DNA from: Paenibacillus sp. E222 | GTDB lineage: Bacteria; Bacillota; Bacilli; Paenibacillales; Paenibacillaceae | Assembly (NCBI RefSeq): GCF_013401555.1 | Contig: NZ_CP058552.1 | Location: 6,634,001-6,698,000, forward strand | Direction of reading: 5' to 3' | DNA length: 64,000 nucleotides | Shown here: positions 1 through 9,690 of the stretch, piece by piece | How the letters are laid out: each line of letters starts with the position of its first letter | How positions within the stretch are numbered: the first letter of the stretch is position 1 | Made by a program: the position numbers and the translations under genes | The notes under the pieces: generated by a model | What the model saw: the letters and a program-made list of their open reading frames with translations, nothing else | The model's database searches: none | Told to the model about the DNA's origin: nothing

Positions 1-49
1 TTTAAACACTTTTCTTCCTTTAGGACTTACATTCTCGCAAAAGGGTGCA

Positions 50-82
50 AAAAGCCCTCAATCCCCTGAGGGATGAGGGCTT
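50..82 (-). terminator. Rho-independent terminator of the peroxiredoxin gene
   Basis: A perfect 8-bp outer stem (53-60 with 74-81) and a 4-bp inner stem (62-65 with 70-73) close on a 4-base loop. On the minus strand the stem is followed by a run of five T. It lies 30 bases beyond the stop of the peroxiredoxin gene. Positions 1-49 hold nothing else I can support. Confidence 0.9.
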
Positions 83-111
83 GAACAATAAACGTTCAAG
101 TTCAATCAGGC

Positions 112-651
112 TTACAGATTGCTGTCGCCTGGTTTCCAGTTCATTGCACACAATCCACCGGATTGCAGAGCTTGCAGTACACGAAGTGTTTCTTCAACAC
201 TACGGCCTACATCATTGTGGTTAACCACTTGGTATTTCAATTCGCCTTCTGGATCGATGATGAACAAACCGCGTAGAGCAACGCCTTCTTCTTCGATCAG
301 AACGCCATAATCTTTAGCAACTTGTTTTGTGATGTCGGAAGCAAGCGGGAAGTTCAATTGACCCAGACCATTGCTGTCTTTAGGTGTGTTGATCCAAGCT
401 TTGTGGCTGTGTACGGAGTCAACGCTCACGCCAAGAACTTCAGTATCCAAAGCTTTGAATTGCTCAGCAGCATCACTCAAAGCTGTAATTTCAGTTGGGC
501 ACACAAAAGTGAAATCCAAAGGATAAAAGAAAAATACGAGCCATTTGCCACGATAATCGGACAGTTTTACGGAACCAAAGTCTTGTCCATCTCCCGATAC
601 TGTTTCCATTGCAAAATCCGGTGCGGGTCTACCAACCAAACGTTCTGCCAT
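112..651 (-). CDS. 2-Cys peroxiredoxin (AhpC/Prx1 family)
   Basis: Thiol peroxidase that reduces hydrogen peroxide and organic peroxides in the cytoplasm. The 179-residue product carries the peroxidatic motif FTFVCPTE (Cys51) and a C-terminal resolving cysteine in LCAMNWKPG (Cys168), the layout of typical 2-Cys enzymes. I start it at the ATG at 651 because AGGAGG lies just upstream; the longer reading frame to 690 has no ribosome site in front of it. A perfect PerR box lies upstream (823-837), so peroxide induction is likely. No ahpF-like reductase gene is adjacent, so the electron donor (thioredoxin or a distant AhpF) is not visible here. Confidence 0.95.
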   Translation of the reverse strand: MAERLVGRPAPDFAMETVSGDGQDFGSVKLSDYRGKWLVFFFYPLDFTFVCPTEITALSDAAEQFKALDTEVLGVSVDSVHSHKAWINTPKDSNGLGQLNFPLASDITKQVAKDYGVLIEEEGVALRGLFIIDPEGELKYQVVNHNDVGRSVEETLRVLQALQSGGLCAMNWKPGDSNL

Positions 652-774
652 AACTAACAATTCCTCCTTTGGGATTATGTAAGCACTCAAGTTGAATGCT
701 CATCATCAAGAAAAACGAGAACGCTTTTCCTGTAATTAAAATGGGTTTGTGACTTGATAACAAGTACAAGTAAA

Positions 775-803
775 ATGTTATCATCCGGACTTCTCAAAGT
801 CAA
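775..803 (-). promoter_or_regulatory. Sigma-A promoter of the peroxiredoxin gene
   Basis: On the minus strand a -35 TTGACT (798-803) and a -10 TAACAT (775-780) are separated by 17 bases, about 125 bases upstream of the start codon. The match is good at both boxes and the spacing is ideal. It sits directly beside the PerR box. Confidence 0.7.
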
Positions 804-805
804 GA

Positions 806-837
806 TTATAATCGTTGTTTTTTTATAATCATTATAA
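806..837. promoter_or_regulatory. PerR box, with an adjacent half-site
   Basis: Positions 823-837 read TTATAATCATTATAA, a perfect 7-1-7 palindrome identical to the known Bacillus PerR consensus. A second site at 806-820 keeps only the left half (TTATAAT). The palindrome sits about 20 bases upstream of the -35 of the peroxiredoxin promoter. PerR is a metal-dependent peroxide-sensing Fur-family repressor; binding is inferred from the sequence match. Confidence 0.88.
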
Positions 838-868
838 ATAAGAATTTTTCGTGGCAAAAATTATAAAG

Positions 869-910
869 GAACAGCCCTCTGCAATTCCGGATCGGAGCAA
901 AGAGCTGTTC
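869..910 (-). terminator. Probable terminator downstream of leuB
   Basis: Arms at 869-882 and 897-910 pair over 12 of 14 positions including GU pairs, 15 bases beyond the leuB stop. The following minus-strand bases (CTTTATAAT) are only moderately T-rich, so it may be a weak terminator. Confidence 0.5.
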
Positions 911-924
911 GGTTGTTACTATTA

Positions 925-2010
925 TTAAGCTTGCTTTTGGATGGCTGCGACGATCAAATCGCCCATTTCTGTCGTGCTGATCGCTTTGCTCTTGTCTACA
1001 GCGATGTCGCTTGTACGATGTCCTGCATTCAGCACATCAGACACAGCTGCTTCAATTGCATCAGCACCTTCCGCATAACCAAAGGTTGTACGGAACATCA
1101 ATGCCAGCGAAAGGATCGTTGCGATCGGATTCGCCAGTCCTTGACCTGCGATATCCGGCGCTGAACCGTGTACTGGCTCATAAAGACCAAAGCTTCCTTC
1201 ACCCAGTGATGCAGATGCGAGCATGCCGATTGAACCTGTCAACATCGCTGCTTCATCACTAAGGATATCTCCGAACATATTTTCAGTCACGATAACGTCA
1301 AAGCTGGATGGACGACGCAGCAGCTGCATTGCACAGTTGTCTACAAGTACATGTTCCACTTCAACATCCGGATATTCCGGTGCTACACGGTTAACAACTT
1401 CTCTCCAAAGACGGGAAGTTTCCAGCACGTTGGCTTTATCTACTGAAGCCAATCTTTTGCTACGTCCTTGGGCAATTACAAACGCCTGACGAACGATGCG
1501 CTCCACTTCGGTTACATTATATACGCATGTATCCACTGCTTCTTCGCCTTGTGCACCTTCACGTCTGAACTTTTCACCAAAGTAGATTCCCCCGGTCAAC
1601 TCACGCACGACCATCAGATCCGTACCTTCCAACACTTCCGGTTTCAAGGTGGAAGCATCTTTCAAGCAATCAAACACCACTGCCGGACGCAGGTTCGAGA
1701 ACAGTCCGAGCGCTTTGCGAATGCCGAGCAAGCCTGTTTCGGGACGCAATTCCTTGCTGTTGTTGTCCCATTTTGGACCACCAACGGCACCGAGCAGCAC
1801 AGCATCTGCACTCTTACATACTGTCAGTGTTTCTTCTGGAAGTGGTGTACCTTTTTCATCAATAGCGATTCCACCAAACAGCGCATGCTCTGTCTCAAAA
1901 CGGTATCCGAACACTTCCTCCGTACGTTTGAGAACTTTTTCTGCCTCCGCTACGACTTCAGGACCGATTCCGTCACCTGCGATAACTGCAATTTTTTTCA
2001 CGTCTGCCAT
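925..2010 (-). CDS. leuB: 3-isopropylmalate dehydrogenase
   Basis: Third enzyme of leucine synthesis: oxidises and decarboxylates 3-isopropylmalate with NAD. The 361-residue product shows the isocitrate/isopropylmalate dehydrogenase N-terminus ([13 protein letters not shown]), the TGGIYFG segment and the conserved [11 protein letters not shown] motif carrying metal-binding aspartates. The start at 2010 is chosen because AAGGAG precedes it, while the in-frame ATG at 2034 has no ribosome site. It lies on the same strand as ilvBNC-leuA but is cut off from leuA by an oppositely oriented aldo/keto reductase gene and a bidirectional terminator, so it must have its own promoter. leuC and leuD are not in the window. 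Confidence 0.97.
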   Translation of the reverse strand: MADVKKIAVIAGDGIGPEVVAEAEKVLKRTEEVFGYRFETEHALFGGIAIDEKGTPLPEETLTVCKSADAVLLGAVGGPKWDNNSKELRPETGLLGIRKALGLFSNLRPAVVFDCLKDASTLKPEVLEGTDLMVVRELTGGIYFGEKFRREGAQGEEAVDTCVYNVTEVERIVRQAFVIAQGRSKRLASVDKANVLETSRLWREVVNRVAPEYPDVEVEHVLVDNCAMQLLRRPSSFDVIVTENMFGDILSDEAAMLTGSIGMLASASLGEGSFGLYEPVHGSAPDIAGQGLANPIATILSLALMFRTTFGYAEGADAIEAAVSDVLNAGHRTSDIAVDKSKAISTTEMGDLIVAAIQKQA

Positions 2011-2102
2011 GGGTTGTCCACTCCTTATATCCATTTCATTCGGTTATTCACTTCAATGATTAACGTGTCATTTTTAACTCTCTCTTTTGTATCATATTCA
2101 GA

Positions 2103-2114
2103 GGTCATTTGACC
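2103..2114. promoter_or_regulatory. Short palindrome between leuB and the reductase
   Basis: GGTCATTTGACC is a 5-bp perfect inverted repeat around two bases, in the 230-base gap between the divergent leuB and aldo/keto reductase genes. A leftward TTGGTC-16-TGATAC promoter would overlap it. It could be an operator, but no regulator is identifiable. Confidence 0.3.
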
Positions 2115-2242
2115 AAGATATACAATCTATGACTTTAATAGTTTTTACCTATAAGCTGTTTAAGATTGGTTGTTCTGCCCCTCTGACTGAGTTAAAATAA
2201 AACCTGAAGACAAATTCAGGTAACTCAGGAGGGATTGCAATC

Positions 2243-3223
2243 ATGCAATACACGTACTTGGGAAAATCAGGTCTTAAAGTCAGCCGGATCTGTCTCGGCA
2301 CGATGAACTTTGGTCCTGCTACAGACGAAAAAGAGGCATTCCGTATCATGGATGCGGCACTCGATGCCGGTGTGAACTTTTTTGATACCGCTAACATTTA
2401 TGGTTGGGGCGAAAATTCGGGTCTCACCGAGGAGATCATTGGTCGCTGGTTTAAACAGGGCGGAGGCAGACGTGAAAAAGTCGTTCTTGCTACCAAAGTC
2501 TATGGCTCCATGCATGACGATACAGACGGTCCAAACAATGATGCAGGTCTCTCCGCCTACAAAATTAGACGGCATCTGGAGGGTTCCCTCCGCCGCCTGC
2601 AAACCGATCATGTTGAACTGTACCAGATGCACCATGTTGATCCCGCCATCTCATGGGACGAGCTTTGGGGCGCGTTTGAGAACGCTGTTCATCAAGGCAA
2701 AATTGGTTATGTAGGTTCAAGTAACTTTGCCGGTTGGCAGATTGCCGTTGCACAAAGTGAAGCCAAAAATCGCCATTTCCTCGGTCTTGTATCCGAGCAG
2801 CATAAATACAGTCTCAACTGCCGGTTGCCTGAACTCGAAGTCCTGCCCGCAGCGAAAGAACTGGGCCTTGGCGTAATACCATGGAGCCCGTTGGATGGTG
2901 GCTTACTCGGACGTAATGCACTCCAGAAGCTGGAAGGCACACGCAGTGGTGGCATTGCTGAGCGGATTGAGTCCCATCAAACTCAGCTTGAACAATTCGC
3001 AGCACTCTGCCGCGAACTCGGCGAACCGCAGGACACCATCGCTTTGGCATGGGTGGCCGCTAATCCGGCAGTTACCGCACCTATTATTGGGCCGCGTACG
3101 CTGGAGCAGTTTGAAACGGCTCTCAAATGTCTCGATGTCACTTTGGATGAAGCGGTCCTCAAACGTCTGGATGAAATCTTCCCTGGACCGGGAGGACATG
3201 CTCCGAACGCATATGCTTGGTAA
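2243..3223 (+). CDS. Aldo/keto reductase
   Basis: NAD(P)H-dependent oxidoreductase with the TIM-barrel aldo/keto reductase fold; 326 residues is normal. The tetrad is readable: Asp48 and Tyr53 (FFDTANIYGWG), Lys85 (LATKVYG) and His130 (ELYQMHH). The N-terminus MQYTYLGKSGLKVSRICLGT is typical of the YhdN/YccK-like and potassium-channel-beta-like subgroup. The ATG is preceded by AGGAGGG. The gene stands alone, divergent from leuB and convergent with leuA. Its substrate cannot be told from sequence; a sugar or small aldehyde is only a general expectation for the family. Confidence 0.92.
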   Translation: MQYTYLGKSGLKVSRICLGTMNFGPATDEKEAFRIMDAALDAGVNFFDTANIYGWGENSGLTEEIIGRWFKQGGGRREKVVLATKVYGSMHDDTDGPNNDAGLSAYKIRRHLEGSLRRLQTDHVELYQMHHVDPAISWDELWGAFENAVHQGKIGYVGSSNFAGWQIAVAQSEAKNRHFLGLVSEQHKYSLNCRLPELEVLPAAKELGLGVIPWSPLDGGLLGRNALQKLEGTRSGGIAERIESHQTQLEQFAALCRELGEPQDTIALAWVAANPAVTAPIIGPRTLEQFETALKCLDVTLDEAVLKRLDEIFPGPGGHAPNAYAW

Positions 3224-3300
3224 AAGCTTATCGGCTTAACTGAATACGTCTTTTCCATGGAAATACTCTAATAAAATGCAATTATCCTATACGTAACAAC

Positions 3301-3340
3301 AAAAAAGTCTGACCTTCAAATGTTGAGGGTCAGACTTTTT
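3301..3340. terminator. Bidirectional terminator between the reductase and leuA
   Basis: A long hairpin (AAGTCTGACC paired with GGTCAGACTT) is flanked by an A-run on the left and a T-run on the right, so it can end both the rightward reductase transcript and the leftward ilv-leuA transcript. This is what separates leuB from the ilv-leu operon. Confidence 0.92.
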
Positions 3341-3447
3341 ATGTACCTCACTGAACTACAATACTTAGGACTGGGAACCCCACCTCAGCTTCTCCAGCCA
3401 GACGAATTCCAGTCCAATGAAGAGCTTTGCTTGCTGCAAATGATGTG

Positions 3448-4989
3448 TTACAGGTTCACATTAACGCGATCCGTATAGGTTTTGCGTTTCTCAATCAACT
3501 TGTTCAATCCATCCACATAAGCACGTGCACTGGCACCCAGTATATCGGTACTTACGCCACGTCCTTGTACAGAAATCTGATTTTGAGTAAGTACGACGTG
3601 TACCTCACCCAGTGCATCCTTACCATGCGTAACGGATTTGATCGAGTAGTCGGATAGCGTTACCTCTTCCCCGCTCACTTGGTCAATCGCATTATAGATC
3701 GCATCTACCGATCCATTTCCTTCTGCTTGTTGTTCCAACGTATCCCCATCAAGTGTAGCAATGCGAACTTTAGCTGTTGGAGTGGATTCATCACCATACG
3801 TCACAAAGATGGATTCCAGTTTAAACACCTCAGGTGCATCCTGCAATTTCTCTTCGATGACTGCCAGCAAATCCTCATCCGTCACTTCTTTTTTCTTATC
3901 AGCCAGATCTTTGAATTGGGCAAAAGCACGGTTCAAGGCTTCATCTTCCAGTTCATAACCGAGCTCAATCAAGCGCTCACGGAAGGCATGACGTCCTGAG
4001 TGTTTACCCAATACGAGCTTGCTTTCCTTCAGACCGATGGTCTCTGGCGTCATAATTTCGTACGTTGTTTTCTCCTTCAGCATGCCATCCTGGTGAATTC
4101 CGGATTCGTGTGCAAACGCATTCGCACCAACAATCGCTTTATTTCCAGGTACAATCATACCCGTCAAACGACTCACGAGACGACTTGTGCGAGCAATTTC
4201 AGAAAGTTGCAGCGAAGTTTTTGCCTGGAAAAATTCCTGACGTGTCTCCAGTGCCATGGCAATCTCTTCAATCGCGGTATTACCTGCACGTTCACCAATG
4301 CCGTTAATAGTGCCCTCAATTTGATCGGCTCCATTCAGAATCGCTGCAAGCGTGTTGGCAGTTGCCATCCCCAGGTCATTATGACAGTGTGCACTCAGCT
4401 GCACTTTATCGATGTTGTGAACGTTTTCCTTTAGATGCTTGAAAATATTACCGTACTCGTATGGGCTCAGATAGCCCACCGTATCCGGGATATTTACAAC
4501 CGCTGCGCCTTCTTCCACAGCCATATTCACCATCTCAACGAGGAAATCATACTCGGTCCGACCTGCATCCTCCAACGAGAATTCGAGCTTCGAAAAAGTT
4601 TTCTTCGCATAACGAATGGCGGAACGAGCTGTATCGAGAACCTGGGCTCTGTCCATGCGCAATTTGTGCTGACGGTGAATAGGTGAAGTTGCCAAAAAGA
4701 TATGGATACACGGATCTTGAGCGCCCTTCAACGCCTCTTTTACGGCATCAATATCCTGCTCTCTGGAGCGGGACAAGCCAATGACCGTAACGTTTTTGAC
4801 CGCTTTGGCTACTGCATTAACTGCCGCCAAATCCCCTGGAGAGGCCGCGGGGAAACCGGCTTCCATTCGGTCAATACCAAGCCGCTCGAGCTGGTGCGCA
4901 ATTTCCACCTTTTCACGAGTGTTCAGATTGACCCCCGGGGATTGTTCTCCATCACGCAGCGTTGTGTCAAATACATAGATTTTACGCAC
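3448..4989 (-). CDS. leuA: 2-isopropylmalate synthase
   Basis: First committed enzyme of leucine synthesis: condenses acetyl-CoA with 2-ketoisovalerate. The 513-residue protein has the N-terminal HMGL-like barrel with the signature FDTTLRDGEQSPGV, the metal-binding SAHCHNDLGMA segment, and a C-terminal leucine-binding regulatory domain (about residues 380-513). The start is a GTG at 4989, eight bases after AGGAGG; the upstream GTG at 4998 overlaps that ribosome site and is unlikely. It is the last gene of the ilvBNC-leuA operon under the leucine T-box and ends at the 3301-3340 terminator. Confidence 0.97.
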   Translation of the reverse strand: MRKIYVFDTTLRDGEQSPGVNLNTREKVEIAHQLERLGIDRMEAGFPAASPGDLAAVNAVAKAVKNVTVIGLSRSREQDIDAVKEALKGAQDPCIHIFLATSPIHRQHKLRMDRAQVLDTARSAIRYAKKTFSKLEFSLEDAGRTEYDFLVEMVNMAVEEGAAVVNIPDTVGYLSPYEYGNIFKHLKENVHNIDKVQLSAHCHNDLGMATANTLAAILNGADQIEGTINGIGERAGNTAIEEIAMALETRQEFFQAKTSLQLSEIARTSRLVSRLTGMIVPGNKAIVGANAFAHESGIHQDGMLKEKTTYEIMTPETIGLKESKLVLGKHSGRHAFRERLIELGYELEDEALNRAFAQFKDLADKKKEVTDEDLLAVIEEKLQDAPEVFKLESIFVTYGDESTPTAKVRIATLDGDTLEQQAEGNGSVDAIYNAIDQVSGEEVTLSDYSIKSVTHGKDALGEVHVVLTQNQISVQGRGVSTDILGASARAYVDGLNKLIEKRKTYTDRVNVNL

Positions 4990-5034
4990 GCCTCGCACCT
5001 CCTAGACTTGTATTGTGTGTTCCTCTAAACCAGT

Positions 5035-5067
5035 AATAGCGGCACACGCATATGCACGGCCGCTATT
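5035..5067 (-). promoter_or_regulatory. Intercistronic hairpin between ilvC and leuA
   Basis: A perfect 9-bp inverted repeat (AATAGCGGC at 5035-5043, GCCGCTATT at 5059-5067) encloses a smaller GCATATGC palindrome. There is no T-run, so it is not an ordinary terminator. It could protect a processed ilvC end or lower leuA expression; both are inference. Confidence 0.5.
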
Positions 5068-5112
5068 CCCGGTTAAAGCTGTAAGTTTACTAGATGACCT
5101 TAAAACGAATGC

Positions 5113-6243
<1,131 letters not shown>

Positions 6244-6408
6244 GTGGCTATATTGTCAAGCGTTACATCACTAAAATGTTAAATTGCAACTTGTAAGGGA
6301 CTGGCACCTCATCTAAGATTAACGGTATTTCTCAGCTTAATGCTGCTAACGCACCTTAGTCGTTCCGTTGATAAGCATCAGACCATGCTTTTTTTTCAAT
6401 ATGACTGT

Positions 6409-6891
6409 TTACACGTTGCCTCGTACCAATGCAGTTACGCCTGTACGTGACAGTTCGCGAATGCCGTATGGCTTAAGCAGTTCGATCATCGCATCAATTT
6501 TATCTGTGTCTCCGACTACCTGTACAATCAGGCTGCCTGGACCAACATCTACAACAGATGCGCGGAATGTCTCCACCACACCCAGAATCTCAGGACGCTC
6601 GGAAGGCTCTGCTTTAACTTTGATCAATGCAAGTTCACGGGCAACCATCGGTTTCAGACTGAAATCAACCACTTTGATGACATCGATAATTTTGTACAGT
6701 TGCTTTTCAATCTGTTCCAGCGTTTTGTCATCACCGACCGTCACAATGACCATCCGGGACAAACCCGGTTCCTCGGATTGACCTACCGTGATGCTCTCAA
6801 TGTTGAACCCCCGTCGACCGAACAACCCTGATACCCGCTGCAGGACGCCAGGCTGATCGTTGACCAATATCGAAATCGTATGTCTTATCAT
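6409..6891 (-). CDS. ilvN: Acetolactate synthase small (regulatory) subunit
   Basis: Regulatory partner of IlvB that confers valine feedback inhibition and raises activity. The 160-residue protein begins with an ACT domain (residues about 4-78, with NDQPGVLQRVSGLFGRRGFN) followed by the typical C-terminal domain. Its ATG overlaps the ilvB stop by four bases (ATGA), so translation is coupled to the catalytic subunit. The symbol ilvH is used for the same gene in Bacillus. Confidence 0.97.
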   Translation of the reverse strand: MIRHTISILVNDQPGVLQRVSGLFGRRGFNIESITVGQSEEPGLSRMVIVTVGDDKTLEQIEKQLYKIIDVIKVVDFSLKPMVARELALIKVKAEPSERPEILGVVETFRASVVDVGPGSLIVQVVGDTDKIDAMIELLKPYGIRELSRTGVTALVRGNV

Positions 6892-8639
6892 TCCTCAGCA
6901 TCCCCCATCAGCATTTGATCGATTGTCGCTCCTTGCGGAACCATTGGATATACATTTTCTTCCTTGCGTACTACGAACTCAACAACGACCGGTCCTGGTG
7001 TATCCAGGGCTTCTTGCCAAGCACGCTCGGCTTCTTCCTTGTTGGTTGCACGCAATCCTTTTACACCATAAGCTTCAGCAAGTTTTACAAAATCAGGGCT
7101 GCCTGCCAAGTCGATATGACTATAACGGTTCTCGTAGATGATCTCTTGCCACTGACGTACCATTCCAAGGACCTGATTGTTGATAATAACAATTTTCACC
7201 GGGATGTTGTTAATGGCACAGATCGCAAGTTCTTGAGAACACATCTGCATGCCGCCGTCACCGTTGATCGAAATAACGAGTCTGTCCGGGTTGGCCATTT
7301 GAGCACCAATTGCAGAAGGGAATCCAAAACCCATCGTTCCCAGTCCACCGGAGGTTACCCATGAACGTGGCTGGTTGAATTTGTAATACTGAGCAGCCCA
7401 CATTTGATGCTGTCCAACGTCCGTAGTCACGATTGCTTCGCCTTTGGTTGTATCATTCAGCATTTCCACAACCCATTGCGGTTTCAAAACTTCGTCTGAA
7501 TCTGTGTAGCTGTAAGGTTTCTCTTGTTTCCACTGTTTGATCTGATCTCTCCAAGCATCCGCACGTTCAGCGCGTTGAACCTCTTTGTTCGCTATTTCGA
7601 GAACCGTTTTCACATCACCAACGATTGGAATGTCCGTTGCGATGTTTTTGCCAATTTCAGCCGGATCAATATCAATGTGCACAATTTTCGCATGTGGAGC
7701 GAATCCGTCCAACTTGCCTGTTACCCTGTCATCGAATCTTGCGCCGATGTTGATCAGCAAATCCGATTTTTGAATCGCCTGATTGGAAGTGTATGTTCCG
7801 TGCATACCCGGCATCCCGGTCCACAATTCATGGCCACTTGGGAATGCTCCAAGTCCGAGAAGTGTTGTCGTGATTGGAATGCCTGTCTTCTCCACAAATT
7901 CGAACAGCGCTTCGTGTCCACCGGAGTAAACTACACCGCCGCCTGCCAGAATCATCGGACGTTCTGCTTCCTGAATCGCCTGAGCCAGACGATCAACCTG
8001 AAGTTTGTTTGGCACTGTCCGTGGGTTATACCCTCTCAATGTAACAGGTTCAGTTATCGGTTCAAACAACGTTTTGTTGGCCGATACATCTTTTGGAATG
8101 TCGATTAATACTGGACCTTTACGGCCCGTATTCGCAATATGGAATGCCTCATGAATGACACGTGGCAGATCTTTTACGTCTTTTACCAGATAACTGTGTT
8201 TGGTTATTGGCATCGTGATTCCGGTAATATCAGCTTCCTGGAAAGCATCTGAGCCGATCAGGCTGGAGATTACATTCCCGGTAATGACAACGAGTGGTAC
8301 CGAGTCCATATACGCTGTTGCAATACCCGTAACCAGATTTGTTGCTCCAGGTCCGGAGGTTGCGATACAGACACCCACTTTTCCACTCGCCCGTGCATAT
8401 CCGTCAGCCGCATGAATGGCGCCTTGTTCGTGACGGGTTAATACGTGCTTGAAATCCTCGAAACCATACATCGCATCGTAAATGTACAACACTGCGCCGC
8501 CCGGGTAACCAAAAACGCACTCTACACCTTCCAGCAACAAGCTTCTCAGCAGAATTTCGGAACCGCTAATGACCTCCGGCTTCATCCATTTTTCACGTAA
8601 TTCATCTGTCGATCGTACTTCTGGAATTTGAGCTCCCAT
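6888..8639 (-). CDS. ilvB: Acetolactate synthase, catalytic subunit
   Basis: Thiamine-diphosphate enzyme that joins two pyruvates (or pyruvate and 2-ketobutyrate) at the start of branched-chain amino acid synthesis. The 583-residue product has the ordinary three-domain layout: the N-terminal PYR domain with FGYPGGAV and the catalytic glutamate Glu71 (TRHEQGA), a central FAD domain, and a C-terminal ThDP domain with the GDGG...NN motif (NGDGGMQMC, then VIINNQ). AGGAGG sits seven bases before the ATG. It is the first gene after the T-box leader and is translationally coupled to ilvN. Confidence 0.98.
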   Translation of the reverse strand: MGAQIPEVRSTDELREKWMKPEVISGSEILLRSLLLEGVECVFGYPGGAVLYIYDAMYGFEDFKHVLTRHEQGAIHAADGYARASGKVGVCIATSGPGATNLVTGIATAYMDSVPLVVITGNVISSLIGSDAFQEADITGITMPITKHSYLVKDVKDLPRVIHEAFHIANTGRKGPVLIDIPKDVSANKTLFEPITEPVTLRGYNPRTVPNKLQVDRLAQAIQEAERPMILAGGGVVYSGGHEALFEFVEKTGIPITTTLLGLGAFPSGHELWTGMPGMHGTYTSNQAIQKSDLLINIGARFDDRVTGKLDGFAPHAKIVHIDIDPAEIGKNIATDIPIVGDVKTVLEIANKEVQRAERADAWRDQIKQWKQEKPYSYTDSDEVLKPQWVVEMLNDTTKGEAIVTTDVGQHQMWAAQYYKFNQPRSWVTSGGLGTMGFGFPSAIGAQMANPDRLVISINGDGGMQMCSQELAICAINNIPVKIVIINNQVLGMVRQWQEIIYENRYSHIDLAGSPDFVKLAEAYGVKGLRATNKEEAERAWQEALDTPGPVVVEFVVRKEENVYPMVPQGATIDQMLMGDAEE

Positions 8640-8689
8640 CAGTCATCCTCCTCTCGGAATTTACATCATTCTGACATTTAAAGTTACAA

Positions 8690-9050
8690 AAAAAACCTTC
8701 CATCCCTGCAAACAAGTTTATGCTTGCGAGGGACGAAAGGTTGTTGCTTCCGTGGTACCACCCAACTTTGTCCGAAATTTCGCAATAACGGACCTTACCA
8801 GGTACAAAAAACGATAGATCAAACGGATATACCCGTTCTCCATACCTGTTGTCTGTAACGCAGACATACGATTTCCCCTAATACGCGAGTGGAGTGACAT
8901 CCAATGCTTTTCAGGAAAACAGCTCCGAGGTGAGCTCGTATATAAGGGGTAATGGTGGTGGTTTCAGCAATTCCAGCCACTCTCTGAGCAAAAGAGCCCT
9001 TAAAACTTCGTCCTCTTCATAGCCGATGAAATATTCTCGTTAAATGTTAG
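8690..9050 (-). promoter_or_regulatory. Leucine T-box riboswitch of the ilvBNC-leuA operon
   Basis: On the minus strand the leader has all T-box landmarks in order: Stem I with the apical AGAGAG...CCACC region (about 8955-8985), a specifier candidate CTC at 8932-8934 followed by A (read as Leu), the T-box TGGGTGGTACCACGG at 8750-8764, and a terminator hairpin (8693-8743) ending in eight T. The antiterminator and terminator share sequence, so uncharged tRNA(Leu) would permit readthrough into ilvB. The CTC specifier matches the known Bacillus ilv-leu leader. A 60-codon reading frame inside it is not a gene. Confidence 0.94.
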
Positions 9051-9054
9051 GAAC

Positions 9055-9084
9055 ATTATATGATTCCTCCAACCGATAAGTCAA
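9055..9084 (-). promoter_or_regulatory. Sigma-A promoter of the ilv-leu leader
   Basis: On the minus strand TTGACT (9079-9084) and a perfect TATAAT (9055-9060) are 18 bases apart, placing the transcript start near 9048, just before Stem I of the T-box. The rest of the gap up to 9237 holds no other feature I recognise. Confidence 0.85.
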
Positions 9085-9237
9085 TACCCCTTTTGTATAA
9101 AAATTCAGAACGTCCCTAATCCTTCATTCTCCATCTTTAACGTTACCCCAATCACACTGCTTCATTCAGTCACCTTTCAACTTGCTTCAGGCATAGGATA
9201 TACGAGCAGCACGACTGGTCCTGAAAGGAGGCTTCCG

Positions 9238-9684
9238 ATGGTGATTCGGCAACGTAAATCCAAGCTGGATGATGCCGCCATAATGAGGCTGATTGACTCT
9301 CAACTTGTTCCTCTATCTCATATGAGTGAAAGTGAAATCAATAAAATACGCAAAGATATACCCCTGCGAATGAACAGGGGCATGACCTTTGTTGTCTCAT
9401 CGAATCCTGACAACGAAGCTGTCGCATTCATTCATTTTCTCATGCACGGCGAACTGCTGTATGTGGATATGATGGCTGTTGCCACAAAAGAACAGCGAAA
9501 GAGATATGGTCAGAACTTGCTGCTCAAAGCAGAAAATTTCGCAGCATCTCGAGGTTGCAAAAGATCCAAAGTGATGGTTGATGAAGGCAATACAAAAGGC
9601 CTGCAATTTTACCAAAAAAATGGATATAGAACGATTCGATACATTATGTTAAGCCGCTGTTACGAGTTGGAAAAAACATTATAA
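9238..9684 (+). CDS. GNAT family N-acetyltransferase
   Basis: A 148-residue acetyl-CoA-dependent N-acetyltransferase. The central part shows the GNAT core: a beta strand (LLYVDMMAVATKEQRKR) running into the acetyl-CoA loop (RKRYGQNLL), then an ending typical of the fold (LQFYQKNGYRTIRYIML). GGAGG precedes the ATG by six bases. The gene ends six bases from the stop of the convergent Gly/Pro/Tyr-rich gene. The acceptor substrate is unknown. Confidence 0.85.
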   Translation: MVIRQRKSKLDDAAIMRLIDSQLVPLSHMSESEINKIRKDIPLRMNRGMTFVVSSNPDNEAVAFIHFLMHGELLYVDMMAVATKEQRKRYGQNLLLKAENFAASRGCKRSKVMVDEGNTKGLQFYQKNGYRTIRYIMLSRCYELEKTL

Positions 9685-9690
9685 CTCGGT

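Noticed and set aside
1468..2112. 214-codon plus-strand frame opposite leuB
   Set aside because: Mirror-image frame of a well-supported gene; no ribosome site and no recognisable domain.
8718..8900. 60-codon frame on the minus strand between ilvB and its promoter
   Set aside because: It runs through the T-box, antiterminator and terminator of the leader; no ribosome site, and the RNA structure explains the sequence.
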